64,000 bases of DNA, taken from positions 34,846 through 98,845 of the forward strand of contig NZ_QLMH01000012.1 of assembly GCF_003259935.1 (NCBI RefSeq), written 5' to 3'. Below, piece after piece: positions 21,805 through 31,051 of this stretch. Source of the stretch: Paranoxybacillus vitaminiphilus (GTDB lineage: Bacteria; Bacillota; Bacilli; Bacillales; Anoxybacillaceae). The notes beneath the pieces were generated by a model, which was not told the origin of the DNA, ran no database searches, and saw only the letters and a program-made list of their open reading frames with translations. A program made the position numbers and the translations under genes. How positions within the stretch are numbered: position 1 is the first letter of the stretch; every line of letters starts with the position of its first letter.

Positions 21805-22221
21805 ATGCGCGTACTTGGTTTGGATTTGGGAACGAAAACACTAGGAGTCGCTATTAGTGATGAGCTTGGCTGGACAGCGCAAGGACTTGAAACAATAAAA
21901 ATTGATGAAGAACAAGGACAGTTTGGTCTTAAGCGGCTTCGTGAGCTTATCGAAGAGTATCATGTCAAAGCGATCGTACTCGGCTTTCCGAAAAATATGA
22001 ACGGAACGGTTGGGCCGCGCGGTGAAGCAAGTCAGCAATTTGCCGAAATCTTAAAACAAGAGTTTGGTCTTCCTGTGATTTTATGGGACGAGCGCCTTTC
22101 GACGATGGCAGCGGAACGGATGTTAATTGCCGCCGATGTCAGCAGAAAAAAGCGAAAGCAAGTCATTGATAAGATGGCGGCGGTGATGATTTTGCAGTCT
22201 TATCTTGATAGCAAAAATTAA
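21805..22221 (+). CDS. ruvX: Holliday junction resolvase-like RuvX (YqgF/YrrK)
   Basis: RNase H-fold nuclease of 138 residues. The first catalytic aspartate is in [16 protein letters not shown], another acidic residue lies in [14 protein letters not shown], and the last Asp is in [15 protein letters not shown]. YqgF proteins process the 5' end of pre-16S rRNA and may resolve recombination intermediates. Same operon as ireB and the DUF1292 gene. Confidence 0.95.
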   Translation: MRVLGLDLGTKTLGVAISDELGWTAQGLETIKIDEEQGQFGLKRLRELIEEYHVKAIVLGFPKNMNGTVGPRGEASQQFAEILKQEFGLPVILWDERLSTMAAERMLIAADVSRKKRKQVIDKMAAVMILQSYLDSKN

Positions 22222-22236
22222 ATTGAGGTGAACATA

Positions 22237-22527
22237 ATGGAACATGGAGATAAACATATTACAGTAGTCGATGAAAATGGAAATGAACAATTATGCGAGG
22301 TACTTTTTACATTCGAGTCTGAAGACTTTGGAAAATCATACGTTTTTTATTATCCAATCGGCGCGGAATATGATGAGGAGGAAGAAACAGAGATTCACGT
22401 TTCCGCTTTCATCCCGGGCGAAGGGGAAGAAGAAGGAGAGCTTCAGCCAATCGAAACAGAAGAAGAATGGGATATGATTGAAGAAGTTTGGAATACGTTC
22501 TGTGCTGAACAAGAAGAGGAAGAATAA
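22237..22527 (+). CDS. DUF1292 family protein (YrzB)
   Basis: A very acidic 96-residue protein ([22 protein letters not shown] then long Glu runs) typical of DUF1292. The function is unknown, but it is almost always found next to ireB and ruvX. ATG 22237 follows GAGGTG; an upstream GTG (22228) is part of the SD. Followed by a terminator. Confidence 0.88.
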   Translation: MEHGDKHITVVDENGNEQLCEVLFTFESEDFGKSYVFYYPIGAEYDEEEETEIHVSAFIPGEGEEEGELQPIETEEEWDMIEEVWNTFCAEQEEEE

Positions 22528-22534
22528 TTTAAGC

Positions 22535-22572
22535 AAAAAGGGTGACCGCCTGCTGACGGTCACCCTTTTTTA
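22535..22572 (+). terminator. Rho-independent terminator of alaS-yrzB cluster
   Basis: AAAAAGGGTGACCG and CGGTCACCCTTTTTT form a long GC-containing stem around CCTGCTGA. Confidence 0.93.
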
Positions 22573-22651
22573 GGAAATGAGAGATTAAATCGCGAAAAAT
22601 GTGAAAATTTGTAGTATAATATCACGAGTGAGAGGAGGCTTATGAGTTAAA

Positions 22652-23749
22652 ATGGAAGATAAGTTTACTGAGCGGCAAAAAGACGCACAGCTTGTCAGGA
22701 AAATTGTATTGATTGTTTCTGCAGTGATGCTGCTTTGTTTGATGATTGCTGTAGGTGGAAGTTATTTATATATAAAGTCGGCATTACAACCAGTTGACCC
22801 TAAAGATAAAAAAGCGATTCATGTATCGGTTCCAATCGGTTCTTCTGTCAGCGAAATCGCAGCGATTTTAGAAGAAAAAGGAATTATTAAAGATGCAACG
22901 GTTTTTCGCTATTATGTGAAATTTAAAAATCATGCTGATTTCCAAGCTGGAGAATATAAACTCAATCGGGCGATGACGCTGGAAGAAATTATTGCTTCAT
23001 TGAAAACAGGAAAAGTATCCAAAGAAACAAAATTGAAAATTACGATACCGGAAGGGAAGCAGTTGACACAAATCGCGGCAATCATTGCGAAAAAGACAGG
23101 TTACAAACAAGAGGAGTTTATGGCTAAGATGAATGACCGAAACTATATTAACCAACTGATCAAGAAATACCCATCGATTTTATCTGAGGAAATTTTTAAT
23201 CAGCATATTCGTTATCCGCTTGAAGGGTATTTATTTCCGGCTACGTATTCATTCCACGAAGAGAAACCGTCCATGGAAACGATCATTGAAGCGATGCTCG
23301 ATAAAACGGAAGAAGTCCTAATGAAATATGAAGTAGAAATGGGAGAAATGGAATTTACGCCGCATAAACTGTTAACGATGGCTTCGCTCATTGAGGAAGA
23401 AGCAACAGCAAAAACAGACCGCGAAAAAATTGCGAGCGTATTTTATAATCGCCTGCGGGTAGGCATGCCGCTGCAAACGGATCCAACGGTTCTTTATGCG
23501 CTCGGCAAGCATAAAGACCGCGTTTATTATAAAGATTTAAAAGTGAACTCGCCTTATAATACTTACATTCATAAAGGCTTGCCGCCCGGTCCGATTGCCA
23601 ATGCCGGTGAAATGTCGATTCAGGCAGCATTAAAGCCGGCAAAAACGGATTATATGTATTTCCTTGCAACGCCAATGGGAGAAGTGATTTTTACAAAAAC
23701 GTTAGAAGAACATAATCGCGAAAAAGCGAAGTATATTGGCAAACAGTAG
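22652..23749 (+). CDS. mltG: Endolytic murein transglycosylase MltG (YrrL)
   Basis: A membrane-anchored lytic transglycosylase of 365 residues that cuts nascent glycan strands. It has one transmembrane helix (about 21-45, KIVLIVSAVMLLCLMIAVGG), a LysM-like segment (about 55-125) and a YceG catalytic domain with the Glu-rich ASLIEEEA motif and NSPYNTYIHKGLPPGPI. A TATAAT box lies at 22615-22620. The SD GAGGAGG (22632-22638) is 13 bases from ATG 22652 and is closer to a two-codon ORF, ATG AGT TAA (22642-22650). Confidence 0.95.
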   Translation: MEDKFTERQKDAQLVRKIVLIVSAVMLLCLMIAVGGSYLYIKSALQPVDPKDKKAIHVSVPIGSSVSEIAAILEEKGIIKDATVFRYYVKFKNHADFQAGEYKLNRAMTLEEIIASLKTGKVSKETKLKITIPEGKQLTQIAAIIAKKTGYKQEEFMAKMNDRNYINQLIKKYPSILSEEIFNQHIRYPLEGYLFPATYSFHEEKPSMETIIEAMLDKTEEVLMKYEVEMGEMEFTPHKLLTMASLIEEEATAKTDREKIASVFYNRLRVGMPLQTDPTVLYALGKHKDRVYYKDLKVNSPYNTYIHKGLPPGPIANAGEMSIQAALKPAKTDYMYFLATPMGEVIFTKTLEEHNREKAKYIGKQ

Positions 23750-23887
23750 AAAAGTGAGGAAATGACTAGAAAAGCGAAAAAAATTTCGCATTCTTATCTT
23801 ATTTATGATAGTATATATAAAGTTATGAATCATTTTTTCACAAGAGTTCAGTTATTGGACTCTTATTTTTTCGAGGAGGAACTCGAT

Positions 23888-24535
23888 TTGTTATCACCTG
23901 AGGTCACAAGCTATTTAGAAGCGCTTATTCCAAAACGTGAACGCGAAATAGAGGAAATCGAACAATACGCCAAAGAGCATAACGTTCCGATTATGGAGCT
24001 AGTCGGCATTGAAGCGATGCTGCAAATATTGAAATTAGTGCAGCCGGCAAAGATTTTGGAAATCGGTACAGCGATTGGCTATTCGGCGATTCGAATGGCT
24101 AAAGCGCTGCCAAATGCAAACATTGTGACATTAGAACGTGACAAAGAACGATATGAACGAGCGCTTTTCTATATAGAGAAAACGAACACGGCAAAACAAA
24201 TTCATGTACTCTTTGGCGATGCGCTTCATCTGTATGAAGAAGTCGCCGATTATGGGCCTTTTGACGCTATGTTTATCGATGCGGCGAAAGGACAGTACCT
24301 TCGCTTTTTTGAAATGTATGAGCCGCTGCTAAGCAAGAACGGGATTATTATTACCGATAATGTGCTGTTTAAAGGCTTGGTTGCCCGCGCTGAACAAATT
24401 GAAACGAAGCGGCTTCGCAATTTAGTAAAGAAGATATGTGCGTATAATGAGTGGCTTATGGATCATCCGCGCTATGATACCGTAATTTTACCGGTTGGAG
24501 ACGGAATGGCGATATCTAAAAAAAGAGGTGAATAA
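23888..24535 (+). CDS. trmR: tRNA 5-hydroxyuridine methyltransferase (TrmR/YrrM)
   Basis: SAM-dependent O-methyltransferase of 215 residues that converts ho5U34 to mo5U34 in tRNA. The SAM motif is LEIGTAIGYSAIRMA, with VTLERD as the ribose-binding acidic end and DAMFIDAAKGQYLRFF and IIITDNVLFKG further on. I take TTG 23888 as the start because GAGGAGGA (23873-23880) precedes it and the length matches YrrM; the frame is open 42 codons further upstream, but that part is AT-rich promoter-like DNA. Operon with trhP1 and trhP2. Confidence 0.9.
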   Translation: MLSPEVTSYLEALIPKREREIEEIEQYAKEHNVPIMELVGIEAMLQILKLVQPAKILEIGTAIGYSAIRMAKALPNANIVTLERDKERYERALFYIEKTNTAKQIHVLFGDALHLYEEVADYGPFDAMFIDAAKGQYLRFFEMYEPLLSKNGIIITDNVLFKGLVARAEQIETKRLRNLVKKICAYNEWLMDHPRYDTVILPVGDGMAISKKRGE

Positions 24536-24537
24536 GG

Positions 24538-25467
24538 ATGAAAAAACCAGAATTGCTTGTAACGCCAATCGATGTAGCGCACATTCGCGACTTGGCAGAA
24601 GCAGGTGCGGATGCCGTAATGATTGGTGAACAGCGCTATGGATTGCGCTTGGCGGGAGAATTTAAACGTGAAGATATTGTTGAAGCAGTAAAAGTTGCCC
24701 GCGAGCATAACATAAAAGTATATGTGGCAATGAATGCCATTTTCCATAATGATAAAGTGGACGAGTTAGGCGATTATGTAAAGTTTTTAGCGGATACGGG
24801 CGTAGATGCGATCGTGTTTGGAGATCCGGCTGTGTTAATGACCGTGCGTGAAGTCGCCCCGCATATGAAATTGCATTGGAACACAGAAACAACAGCAACA
24901 AACTGGTATGCGTGCAACTATTGGGGACGCAAAGGAGCAAAACGCGCCGTGCTTGCCCGCGAAATTAACATGGATGCGATCATTGAAATCAAGGAACATG
25001 CCGAAGTCGAAATCGAAGTGCAAGTTCACGGAATGACATGTATGTTCCAATCAAAGCGTTCGCTCATTGGCAACTATTTTGAATATCAAGGAAAAGTAAT
25101 GGAAATTGAAAAACGCAAATATGACAAGGGAATGTTCCTTTACGATAAAGAGCGCGATAATAAATATCCGATTTTCGAAGACGAAAACGGAACGCATATT
25201 ATGAGCCCGAATGATATTTGTATTATTGATGAATTGGAAGACATGATTGATGCCGAAATCGACAGCTTTAAAATTGACGGCATCTTGCATGAACGTGAAT
25301 ATATTACCGAAGTAACGAAAAAATACCGCCTAGCCATCGATTTATGCGCAGAAAACCGTGAAGAGTATCGAAAAGTAAAAGATCAATTGTTAGCGGAAAT
25401 CGAAGCAATACAGCCAGTCCATCGTCCGTTAGATACAGGCTTCTTCTTTAAGGAGACGGTTTACTAA
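24538..25467 (+). CDS. trhP1: tRNA hydroxylation protein TrhP1 (U32 family, YrrN)
   Basis: A U32-family protein (309 residues) annotated historically as a collagenase-like peptidase. In B. subtilis, YrrN and YrrO are needed for prephenate-dependent 5-hydroxylation of U34. The N-terminal TIM-barrel-like part (TPIDVAHIRDLAEAGADAVMIG) is intact. The segment equivalent to the iron-sulfur region (VQVHGMTCMFQSKRSLIGN) has only one cysteine, unlike its partner TrhP2 downstream, so it probably does not carry the cluster. ATG 24538 is two bases after the trmR stop. Confidence 0.9.
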   Translation: MKKPELLVTPIDVAHIRDLAEAGADAVMIGEQRYGLRLAGEFKREDIVEAVKVAREHNIKVYVAMNAIFHNDKVDELGDYVKFLADTGVDAIVFGDPAVLMTVREVAPHMKLHWNTETTATNWYACNYWGRKGAKRAVLAREINMDAIIEIKEHAEVEIEVQVHGMTCMFQSKRSLIGNYFEYQGKVMEIEKRKYDKGMFLYDKERDNKYPIFEDENGTHIMSPNDICIIDELEDMIDAEIDSFKIDGILHEREYITEVTKKYRLAIDLCAENREEYRKVKDQLLAEIEAIQPVHRPLDTGFFFKETVY

Positions 25468-25491
25468 ATCTTAAAGAAAAGGAGGAGAAAA

Positions 25492-26763
25492 ATGATGATC
25501 GCAAAAAACGATAAAATTTCCGAAATTATTAACGGAAAGCGCGTCATTGTGAAAAAGCCCGAACTGCTTGCACCTGCAGGCAACTTAGAAAAGCTGAAAG
25601 TGGCGATTCTCTATGGCGCGGATGCTGTGTTTATCGGCGGCCAAGAGTATGGCCTTCGTTCCAATGCTGATAACTTTACATTGGAAGAAATCGCTGAAGG
25701 CGTGCGTTTTGCCAACAAATATGGCGCGAAAATTTATGTAACGACAAATATTTATGCCCATAACGAAAACATTCCAGGATTAGATAAATATTTAAAAGGG
25801 CTGGAAGAAGCCGGTGTTACCGGAATTATCGTTGCTGATCCGCTTATTATTGAAACAGCACGCCGCGTCGCACCGAAGCTGGAAGTACATTTAAGCACGC
25901 AGCAGTCGCTGACAAACTGGAAAGCGGTCCAGTTTTGGAAGGAAGAAGGATTGGAGCGCGTTGTATTAGCACGGGAAACAAGCGCGGAAGAAATTCGCGA
26001 AATTAAGGAGAAAGTCGATATTGAAATTGAAGCCTTTATTCATGGGGCGATGTGTATTGCTTATTCAGGCCGTTGTGTGTTAAGTAACCATATGACAGCC
26101 CGCGACTCCAACCGCGGCGGCTGCTGTCAGTCATGCCGTTGGGATTATGATTTATATAAATTAGATTCCGGGAAAGAAATCGCTTTGTTTGATGAGAATG
26201 ACGCACCGTTTGCGATGAGTCCGAAAGACTTAAACTTAATTCAATCGATTCCGAAAATGATTGAATTAGGCATTGACAGTTTAAAAATCGAAGGACGGAT
26301 GAAATCGATTCACTATGTGGCAACGGTTGTCAGCGTATACCGTAAAGTCATCGATGCATATTGCGCCGACCCTGACAATTTCGTCATTAAAAAAGAATGG
26401 CTTGAGGAACTTGACAAATGTGCCAATCGTGATACGGCACCGGCCTTCTTTGAAGGAGTGCCTGGTTATAAAGAACAAATGTTTGGTGTTCATAGCAAGA
26501 AAACCACTTATGATTTTGCCGGGCTTGTGTTAGATTACGACAAGGAAACAAAAATGGTGACGCTGCAGCAGCGCAATTTCTTTAAACCTGGCGATGAAGT
26601 GGAATTTTTCGGCCCGCAAATTGACAACTTTACTCAAGTTATTGAGAAAATTTGGGACGAAGATGGAAATGAGTTAGATGCAGCGCGTCATCCGCTGCAA
26701 ATTGTGAAATTTAAAGTGGACAAAGAAGTCTTCCCGTACAACATGATGAGAAAGGGGCATTAA
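25492..26763 (+). CDS. trhP2: tRNA hydroxylation protein TrhP2 (U32 family, YrrO)
   Basis: A 423-residue U32-family protein, partner of TrhP1 in making ho5U34. It has the full cysteine set of the radical-type U32 core: [14 protein letters not shown] and, further on, [11 protein letters not shown], which should hold a [4Fe-4S] cluster. The N-terminal barrel begins [23 protein letters not shown]-terminal beta-rich domain starts near 340. The ATG follows AGGAGGAG. The gene ends eight bases before udk. Confidence 0.92.
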   Translation: MMIAKNDKISEIINGKRVIVKKPELLAPAGNLEKLKVAILYGADAVFIGGQEYGLRSNADNFTLEEIAEGVRFANKYGAKIYVTTNIYAHNENIPGLDKYLKGLEEAGVTGIIVADPLIIETARRVAPKLEVHLSTQQSLTNWKAVQFWKEEGLERVVLARETSAEEIREIKEKVDIEIEAFIHGAMCIAYSGRCVLSNHMTARDSNRGGCCQSCRWDYDLYKLDSGKEIALFDENDAPFAMSPKDLNLIQSIPKMIELGIDSLKIEGRMKSIHYVATVVSVYRKVIDAYCADPDNFVIKKEWLEELDKCANRDTAPAFFEGVPGYKEQMFGVHSKKTTYDFAGLVLDYDKETKMVTLQQRNFFKPGDEVEFFGPQIDNFTQVIEKIWDEDGNELDAARHPLQIVKFKVDKEVFPYNMMRKGH

Positions 26764-26770
26764 GATTAGC

Positions 26771-27406
26771 ATGGGGAAGAAACCGGTTGTCATCGGAGTC
26801 GCCGGCGGCTCCGGCTCGGGGAAAACGAGCGTAGCAAAAGCGATTTATGAACATTTTCAAGGACATTCCATTTTAATGCTCGAGCAAGATTATTATTATA
26901 AAGACCAAAGTCATTTGCCATTTGAAGAGCGGTTAAAGACGAACTACGATCATCCGCTTGCTTTTGATAATGACCTGCTTATTGAGCATCTTGAAAAACT
27001 GCTTAATTATGAACCGATTGAAAAACCGGTATACGATTACACTTTGCATACCCGTTCAGATGAAGTGATTTATGTCGAACCGAAAGATGTGATCATCTTA
27101 GAAGGAATTCTCGTATTAGAAGATGAACGGTTACGCAATTTAATGGATATTAAAGTATATGTGGATACAGATGCAGATATCCGCATCATTCGCCGTTTGC
27201 TCCGCGATATTAAAGAGCGCGGCCGCACGCTTGAGTCAGTGATTGAACAATATGTTTCTGTTGTTCGGCCGATGCATAACCAATTCATTGAGCCGACGAA
27301 GCGGTATGCCGACATTATTATTCCGGAAGGCGGGCATAATCATGTCGCGATTGATTTAATGGTTACAAAAATTCGCACAATTCTTGAACAAAAAGCAATT
27401 TTGTAA
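26771..27406 (+). CDS. udk: Uridine kinase
   Basis: P-loop kinase of 211 residues that phosphorylates uridine and cytidine in pyrimidine salvage. The Walker A is GGSGSGKTS at about residues 12-20. The nucleoside-binding [14 protein letters not shown] segment and the DHPLAFDND stretch are typical, and [10 protein letters not shown] holds the base-contacting region. It follows trhP2 in what looks like one operon and has a hairpin after its stop. Confidence 0.96.
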   Translation: MGKKPVVIGVAGGSGSGKTSVAKAIYEHFQGHSILMLEQDYYYKDQSHLPFEERLKTNYDHPLAFDNDLLIEHLEKLLNYEPIEKPVYDYTLHTRSDEVIYVEPKDVIILEGILVLEDERLRNLMDIKVYVDTDADIRIIRRLLRDIKERGRTLESVIEQYVSVVRPMHNQFIEPTKRYADIIIPEGGHNHVAIDLMVTKIRTILEQKAIL

Positions 27407-27454
27407 TAACATAACATAAATATAAAATATATTTCCAGCTTTGATATGTTAACC

Positions 27455-27490
27455 GTACGAACAACCGTTTTCGTTGTTCGTACATTTTAC
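27455..27490 (+). terminator. Probable terminator after udk
   Basis: GTACGAACAAC (27455-27465) pairs with GTTGTTCGTAC (27473-27483), followed by ATTTTAC. The stem is strong but the U-run is weak. Confidence 0.65.
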
Positions 27491-27521
27491 ATATATCGAA
27501 AAACTAAAGGAGTGAAGGAAT

Positions 27522-27998
27522 ATGGCAGTAGAAAAAGAGTACCCGATGACGAAAGCGGGAAAGGAAAAGTTAGAACAAGAACTGGAATATTTAAAAACGG
27601 TAAAACGCAAGGAAGTAGTTGAGCGCATTAAAATTGCTCGCAGCTTTGGCGACCTTTCTGAAAACTCTGAGTATGATGCGGCAAAAGATGAACAGGCATT
27701 TGTCGAGTCGCGCATTCAAATGCTTGAAAATATGATTCGTAACGCAAAAATTATTGAAGAAGATACAGAAAATCCACATGTTGTTACATTGGGCAAATCT
27801 GTAACCTTTATTGAATTGCCTGACGGTGAAGAAGAAACGTATACAATCGTTGGAAGCGCGGAAGCCGATCCGTTCGAAGGAAAAATTTCAAACGACTCTC
27901 CAATTGCAAAATCCCTTCTTGGAAAACAAATTGGCGATGAAGTAACAGTACAAACGCCTGGCGGCGAAATGCTTGTAAAAATTGTAGCGGTAAAATAG
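27522..27998 (+). CDS. greA: Transcription elongation factor GreA
   Basis: Cleavage factor of 158 residues that rescues backtracked RNA polymerase. The N-terminal coiled coil (about 12-75) carries the acidic tip loop in [17 protein letters not shown]. The C-terminal FKBP-like domain ends at [12 protein letters not shown]. The ATG has AAGGAGTG upstream. A terminator follows directly, whose 3' arm supplies the SD of the next gene. Confidence 0.97.
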   Translation: MAVEKEYPMTKAGKEKLEQELEYLKTVKRKEVVERIKIARSFGDLSENSEYDAAKDEQAFVESRIQMLENMIRNAKIIEEDTENPHVVTLGKSVTFIELPDGEEETYTIVGSAEADPFEGKISNDSPIAKSLLGKQIGDEVTVQTPGGEMLVKIVAVK

Positions 27999-28012
27999 GT
28001 TTTAAATGGCGG

Positions 28013-28045
28013 CACCTCGTCGAAAATGAAGACGAGGTGTTTTTT
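28013..28045 (+). terminator. greA terminator that carries the SD of the PBP gene
   Basis: CACCTCGTC (28013-28021) pairs with GACGAGGTG (28031-28039), followed by TTTTTT. GAGGTG in the right arm is also the only SD for ATG 28046. When the hairpin forms in read-through RNA the SD is hidden. Confidence 0.85.
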
Positions 28046-29815
28046 ATGTTAACGAAAAGAGTCTGGCTCATTTTATTTACCATTCAACTCGGTATCGCTT
28101 TATTAATTGGAAGAATTGTACAAATCCAACTTGTCAGCACGGAGTCTTTTTCGAAAGAGAATGTGAATCTCATTGAAGCAAGCGTCGCGCAAAGAACGCA
28201 GGAAATGGTGCTTGATGATGGCCGTGGAGCATTTGTTGACCGAAATGGCAAACCGTTGACGCATGAATACACTCCAACTTTAGTTTTATTTCCATTTTTA
28301 AAAAAAATGAATTGGCCGATTGAAAAACTAGCTGCGATCATAAATGTTTCTGAAAATGTGATCCAGCAAGCATTACAAGAACAGAACAAACCATTTATTT
28401 TTATGATAAATCATGAGCCTTTGCAATTAACGGAGAGGCAAGTGAAGAAGATTAATCAGCTGCGTATTCCCGGGGTATTTGCCGTAAAAAAGCAATATCC
28501 GCTCGAAAAGACATATGCAGGACATTTGATCGGATTAGTAAGAGAAAATCCTGAATTGTTACGGTCGCGTTATCCTGATAAAACTCATTTATCTCCGAAG
28601 ACGAAAATCGGTATTTCCGGATTGCAAGGGGCGTTTGATGAGTTTTTAATTCCCGATGGCGAAACGCGTCTGTTATATCATGTCGATGGTGACGGAGGGC
28701 CTTTATTCGGGCTTCAGGTGAAGTATGATGAGCCGGCGAATCCATTTTACCCTGTTTCCGTTCAAACGACGATTGATCGTGATTTACAAAAAATTGCCCA
28801 AGATGTGATAAAGAAACATCGTCTTAAAAAAGGCGGACTTGTCTTATTGGATATTGAAACAAATAACATTTTAGCGATGGTTAGCGTTCCGGAAATGAAT
28901 TCAGAAAACCCTTACGGAGATTATGGCGCCGACAATCACATGATACTTCCGCAAATTCCCGGCTCGATTTTTAAAACGGTGATCGCCGCGGCAGCCATCG
29001 AGCAAGATCTCGTCTCTCCTTATCGAACGTTTGACTGCAGTAAAGCAATCGATGGAAAACCTGAAGAAAACCGCGACTATGGAATGCTTCATTTTGTTGA
29101 TAGTTTTGCCTTAAGCTGCAACAATACATTTGGAACGTTAGGAAAAGAGCTTGTTGAGCAAGATAAAAAAATCATCGAGGAATATGCACGGAAACTTGGA
29201 TTATATCCACTAGTCGGTTGGGAAGGAAATGTTTATCATTTTGAAAATTTTAAACAGTTGCCGGAAGAAAAAAAGGGAATCATTTGGCATGATGATAAGG
29301 ACAAATATGTTCCGCTGGCGGTAGCCCAGACAGCCATTGGACAAAAAGATGTTCGTGTTTCACCGCTGGCGGTAGCTAATATGATGGCAACGATTGCGAG
29401 AAAGGGGAAAGCAAAGAAAGTGCGGGCAGTAAACAAAATTCTTTATAAAAATGGAACAACATTTATTTCTTTTCCTGAACAGAAATTTTCAAATGAAACG
29501 ATTTCATACGATACGGCTCTAACATTACAGAAATTATTGAAAAGCGTCGTGACTCATGAAAAAGGTACAGGAAGAAGGTTTCAAACGCTGCCTTATGAGG
29601 TTGCGGGGAAATCTGGAACCGCAGAAACAGGAAAAATAACGGCTCATGATGAAGAACTTATTAATAAGTGGTTTGCAGGCTTCTTCCCTGCTGATTCGCC
29701 TAAATATTCACTTGTTGTCGTAGAATTAGAACAAACAAGCAATCAAGCTGTGACCAATGACGTCTTTTACGATGTTGTCAAGAGGATATATGAGTTCGAT
29801 GAACAACATTCGTAA
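28046..29815 (+). CDS. Class B penicillin-binding protein (PbpI/YrrR-like)
   Basis: Peptidoglycan transpeptidase of 589 residues. One N-terminal membrane helix (WLILFTIQLGIALLIG) is followed by the dimerisation/pedestal region with FVDRNGKPL. The transpeptidase domain has S307-I-F-K310 as the SxxK motif, S357-C-N359 as SxN and K522-S-G524. The position after greA matches B. subtilis yrrR (pbpI). ATG 28046 is used in place of the upstream GTG 28037, which lies in the terminator stem. Confidence 0.9.
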   Translation: MLTKRVWLILFTIQLGIALLIGRIVQIQLVSTESFSKENVNLIEASVAQRTQEMVLDDGRGAFVDRNGKPLTHEYTPTLVLFPFLKKMNWPIEKLAAIINVSENVIQQALQEQNKPFIFMINHEPLQLTERQVKKINQLRIPGVFAVKKQYPLEKTYAGHLIGLVRENPELLRSRYPDKTHLSPKTKIGISGLQGAFDEFLIPDGETRLLYHVDGDGGPLFGLQVKYDEPANPFYPVSVQTTIDRDLQKIAQDVIKKHRLKKGGLVLLDIETNNILAMVSVPEMNSENPYGDYGADNHMILPQIPGSIFKTVIAAAAIEQDLVSPYRTFDCSKAIDGKPEENRDYGMLHFVDSFALSCNNTFGTLGKELVEQDKKIIEEYARKLGLYPLVGWEGNVYHFENFKQLPEEKKGIIWHDDKDKYVPLAVAQTAIGQKDVRVSPLAVANMMATIARKGKAKKVRAVNKILYKNGTTFISFPEQKFSNETISYDTALTLQKLLKSVVTHEKGTGRRFQTLPYEVAGKSGTAETGKITAHDEELINKWFAGFFPADSPKYSLVVVELEQTSNQAVTNDVFYDVVKRIYEFDEQHS

Positions 29816-29916
29816 ATGAATAAATAGGACATAAATATGGAATTGCTGCGAAATAGTTTATAAGGAGAGATACAAATGATAAAATAGAAACCGATTTAAA
29901 AAAAGGAGGTATGTTG

Positions 29917-30564
29917 TTGGCAAAGCAAAAAACATCTTTCCAAGGAGCCCGCTATGAGCAACGGGCAAAACGAAGAAAAGTAAACCGCATTTTAAATACA
30001 TTAATTGGTTTCGTATTCGCTCTCATTCTCTTTTTTGGCTGGCAATTAATCTTTTCTAATGGTAATGAACGAGAGGCGGCGAACGATTCCGCAGATGTGA
30101 AAAAAGAAGAAACAGTCGAACAAGAGGAAATAGAGAATAAAGAAAGCGTAAACGTCGAATTCAATGACAATGCAGAAAACGGAAATAAAGAAGAAAAAGA
30201 AGAAGTAGTAGAGGATGAGAACGAAGAAGTAACGGTCATTGAAGGAGATCCGAATTCAAATATTATTCAAGAAATTGTCAATCCATCATGGCAGCCGATT
30301 GGTACAACGCAATCAGAGCCGCACGTAACCACCTTTGATAAAAACTCTGTTGACTGGAAAGAGATGATTGATGCGATCAGCTATGCCACCCGCTTATCGC
30401 CATCGGAAATGATCGTTTGGTTTATCGGCAACAATGGGCCGAACAAAGCGGTCGCGACCATTTCCACGAAGGATAAAAAGCAGCATTATAAAGTGTACAT
30501 TGAATGGGTGGAGCAGCAAGGGTGGAAGCCGACGAAAGTGCAGCAATTACGAAATAGAGAGTAG
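29917..30564 (+). CDS. yrrS: YrrS-like membrane-anchored protein (DUF1510)
   Basis: A 215-residue protein with a cytoplasmic basic start (RYEQRAKRRKVNRILN), one membrane helix (about 28-47, LIGFVFALILFFGWQLIF), a long Glu/Asn-rich linker (about 50-110) and a C-terminal DUF1510 domain (WQPIGTTQSEPHVTTFDK onward). B. subtilis yrrS follows the PBP gene yrrR in the same way. TTG 29917 has AGGAGGT six bases upstream; ATG 29911 touches the SD and is unlikely to be used. A three-codon ORF with its own SD lies at 29876-29887. Confidence 0.85.
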   Translation: MAKQKTSFQGARYEQRAKRRKVNRILNTLIGFVFALILFFGWQLIFSNGNEREAANDSADVKKEETVEQEEIENKESVNVEFNDNAENGNKEEKEEVVEDENEEVTVIEGDPNSNIIQEIVNPSWQPIGTTQSEPHVTTFDKNSVDWKEMIDAISYATRLSPSEMIVWFIGNNGPNKAVATISTKDKKQHYKVYIEWVEQQGWKPTKVQQLRNRE

Positions 30565-30665
30565 AGGCAAGTCTAAGTGTCTGACCTCATTATCGATCAC
30601 GGACTGCTCAAACGTGTGTATGATCGATTAGAATGGAGAGGTCTGACACTTTGCTTTAGCCTCTT
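30563..30665 (+). repeat. Dispersed palindromic element D, between convergent genes
   Basis: AGAGGC/GCCTCT outer arms, AAGTGTCTGACCTC against GAGGTCTGACACTT (single central mismatch), and TATCGATCA against TGATCGATTA. It fills exactly the gap between yrrS and the convergent yrzA-like gene, and its arms overlap both stop codons, so it probably terminates both. Confidence 0.8.
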
Positions 30666-30870
30666 ACTTTTTTGCTTTAAAGTGAACGACTGCGCTGTAA
30701 AAACGTTCTCCGTTTGGTCCGACATGCATTTGATGAGAAACGTGATGAACTTCCAGCAAAATCGCTTTATTATGTTCAATTTGTTCATTAATTTTTTTCT
30801 CTAACGTTTTAATGTCAGCGGCTTCAAAAAATTCAATTTTATCTTCGATGATATCCAGTGTAAAATTCAT
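30664..30870 (-). CDS. yrzA: DUF2536 family protein (YrzA)
   Basis: A 68-residue acidic protein (MNFTLDIIEDKIEFFEAAD ... FYSAVVHFKAKK) like B. subtilis YrzA, which lies at the same place between yrrS and yrrT. ATG 30870 has AGGGGA at the right distance; an extension of 12 codons upstream is open but has no SD. Function unknown. Confidence 0.85.
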   Translation of the reverse strand: MNFTLDIIEDKIEFFEAADIKTLEKKINEQIEHNKAILLEVHHVSHQMHVGPNGERFYSAVVHFKAKK

Positions 30871-31001
30871 TGTACTTCCCCTCGCTTTTTGTCGTTTTAC
30901 AAGCAAAGTGTAGCAAATTTACTGCCTGAATTCCAATAGAGAAAAGAGGAACCAATTGAATAAATTTAAAACTTATGATACATTGAGAACAGATTTATTA
31001 T

Positions 31002-31028
31002 TAATTCATACTATATCTATACGAATTA
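31002..31028 (+). promoter_or_regulatory. Candidate CymR operator upstream of yrrT
   Basis: TAATTC at 31002-31007 and GAATTA at 31023-31028 form an inverted repeat with 15 bases between, overlapping the likely -10 region (TTGAGA at 30983-30988 as -35). In B. subtilis the yrrT operon is repressed by CymR, which binds AATTC-type palindromes. Assignment to CymR is inference. Confidence 0.45.
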
Positions 31029-31051
31029 TCATATTTATGGAGTGAGACATC

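Noticed and set aside
23762..23887. N-terminal extension of trmR
   Set aside because: No SD at the first ATG; TTG 59 bases before the conserved region has GAGGAGGA and yields the known length.
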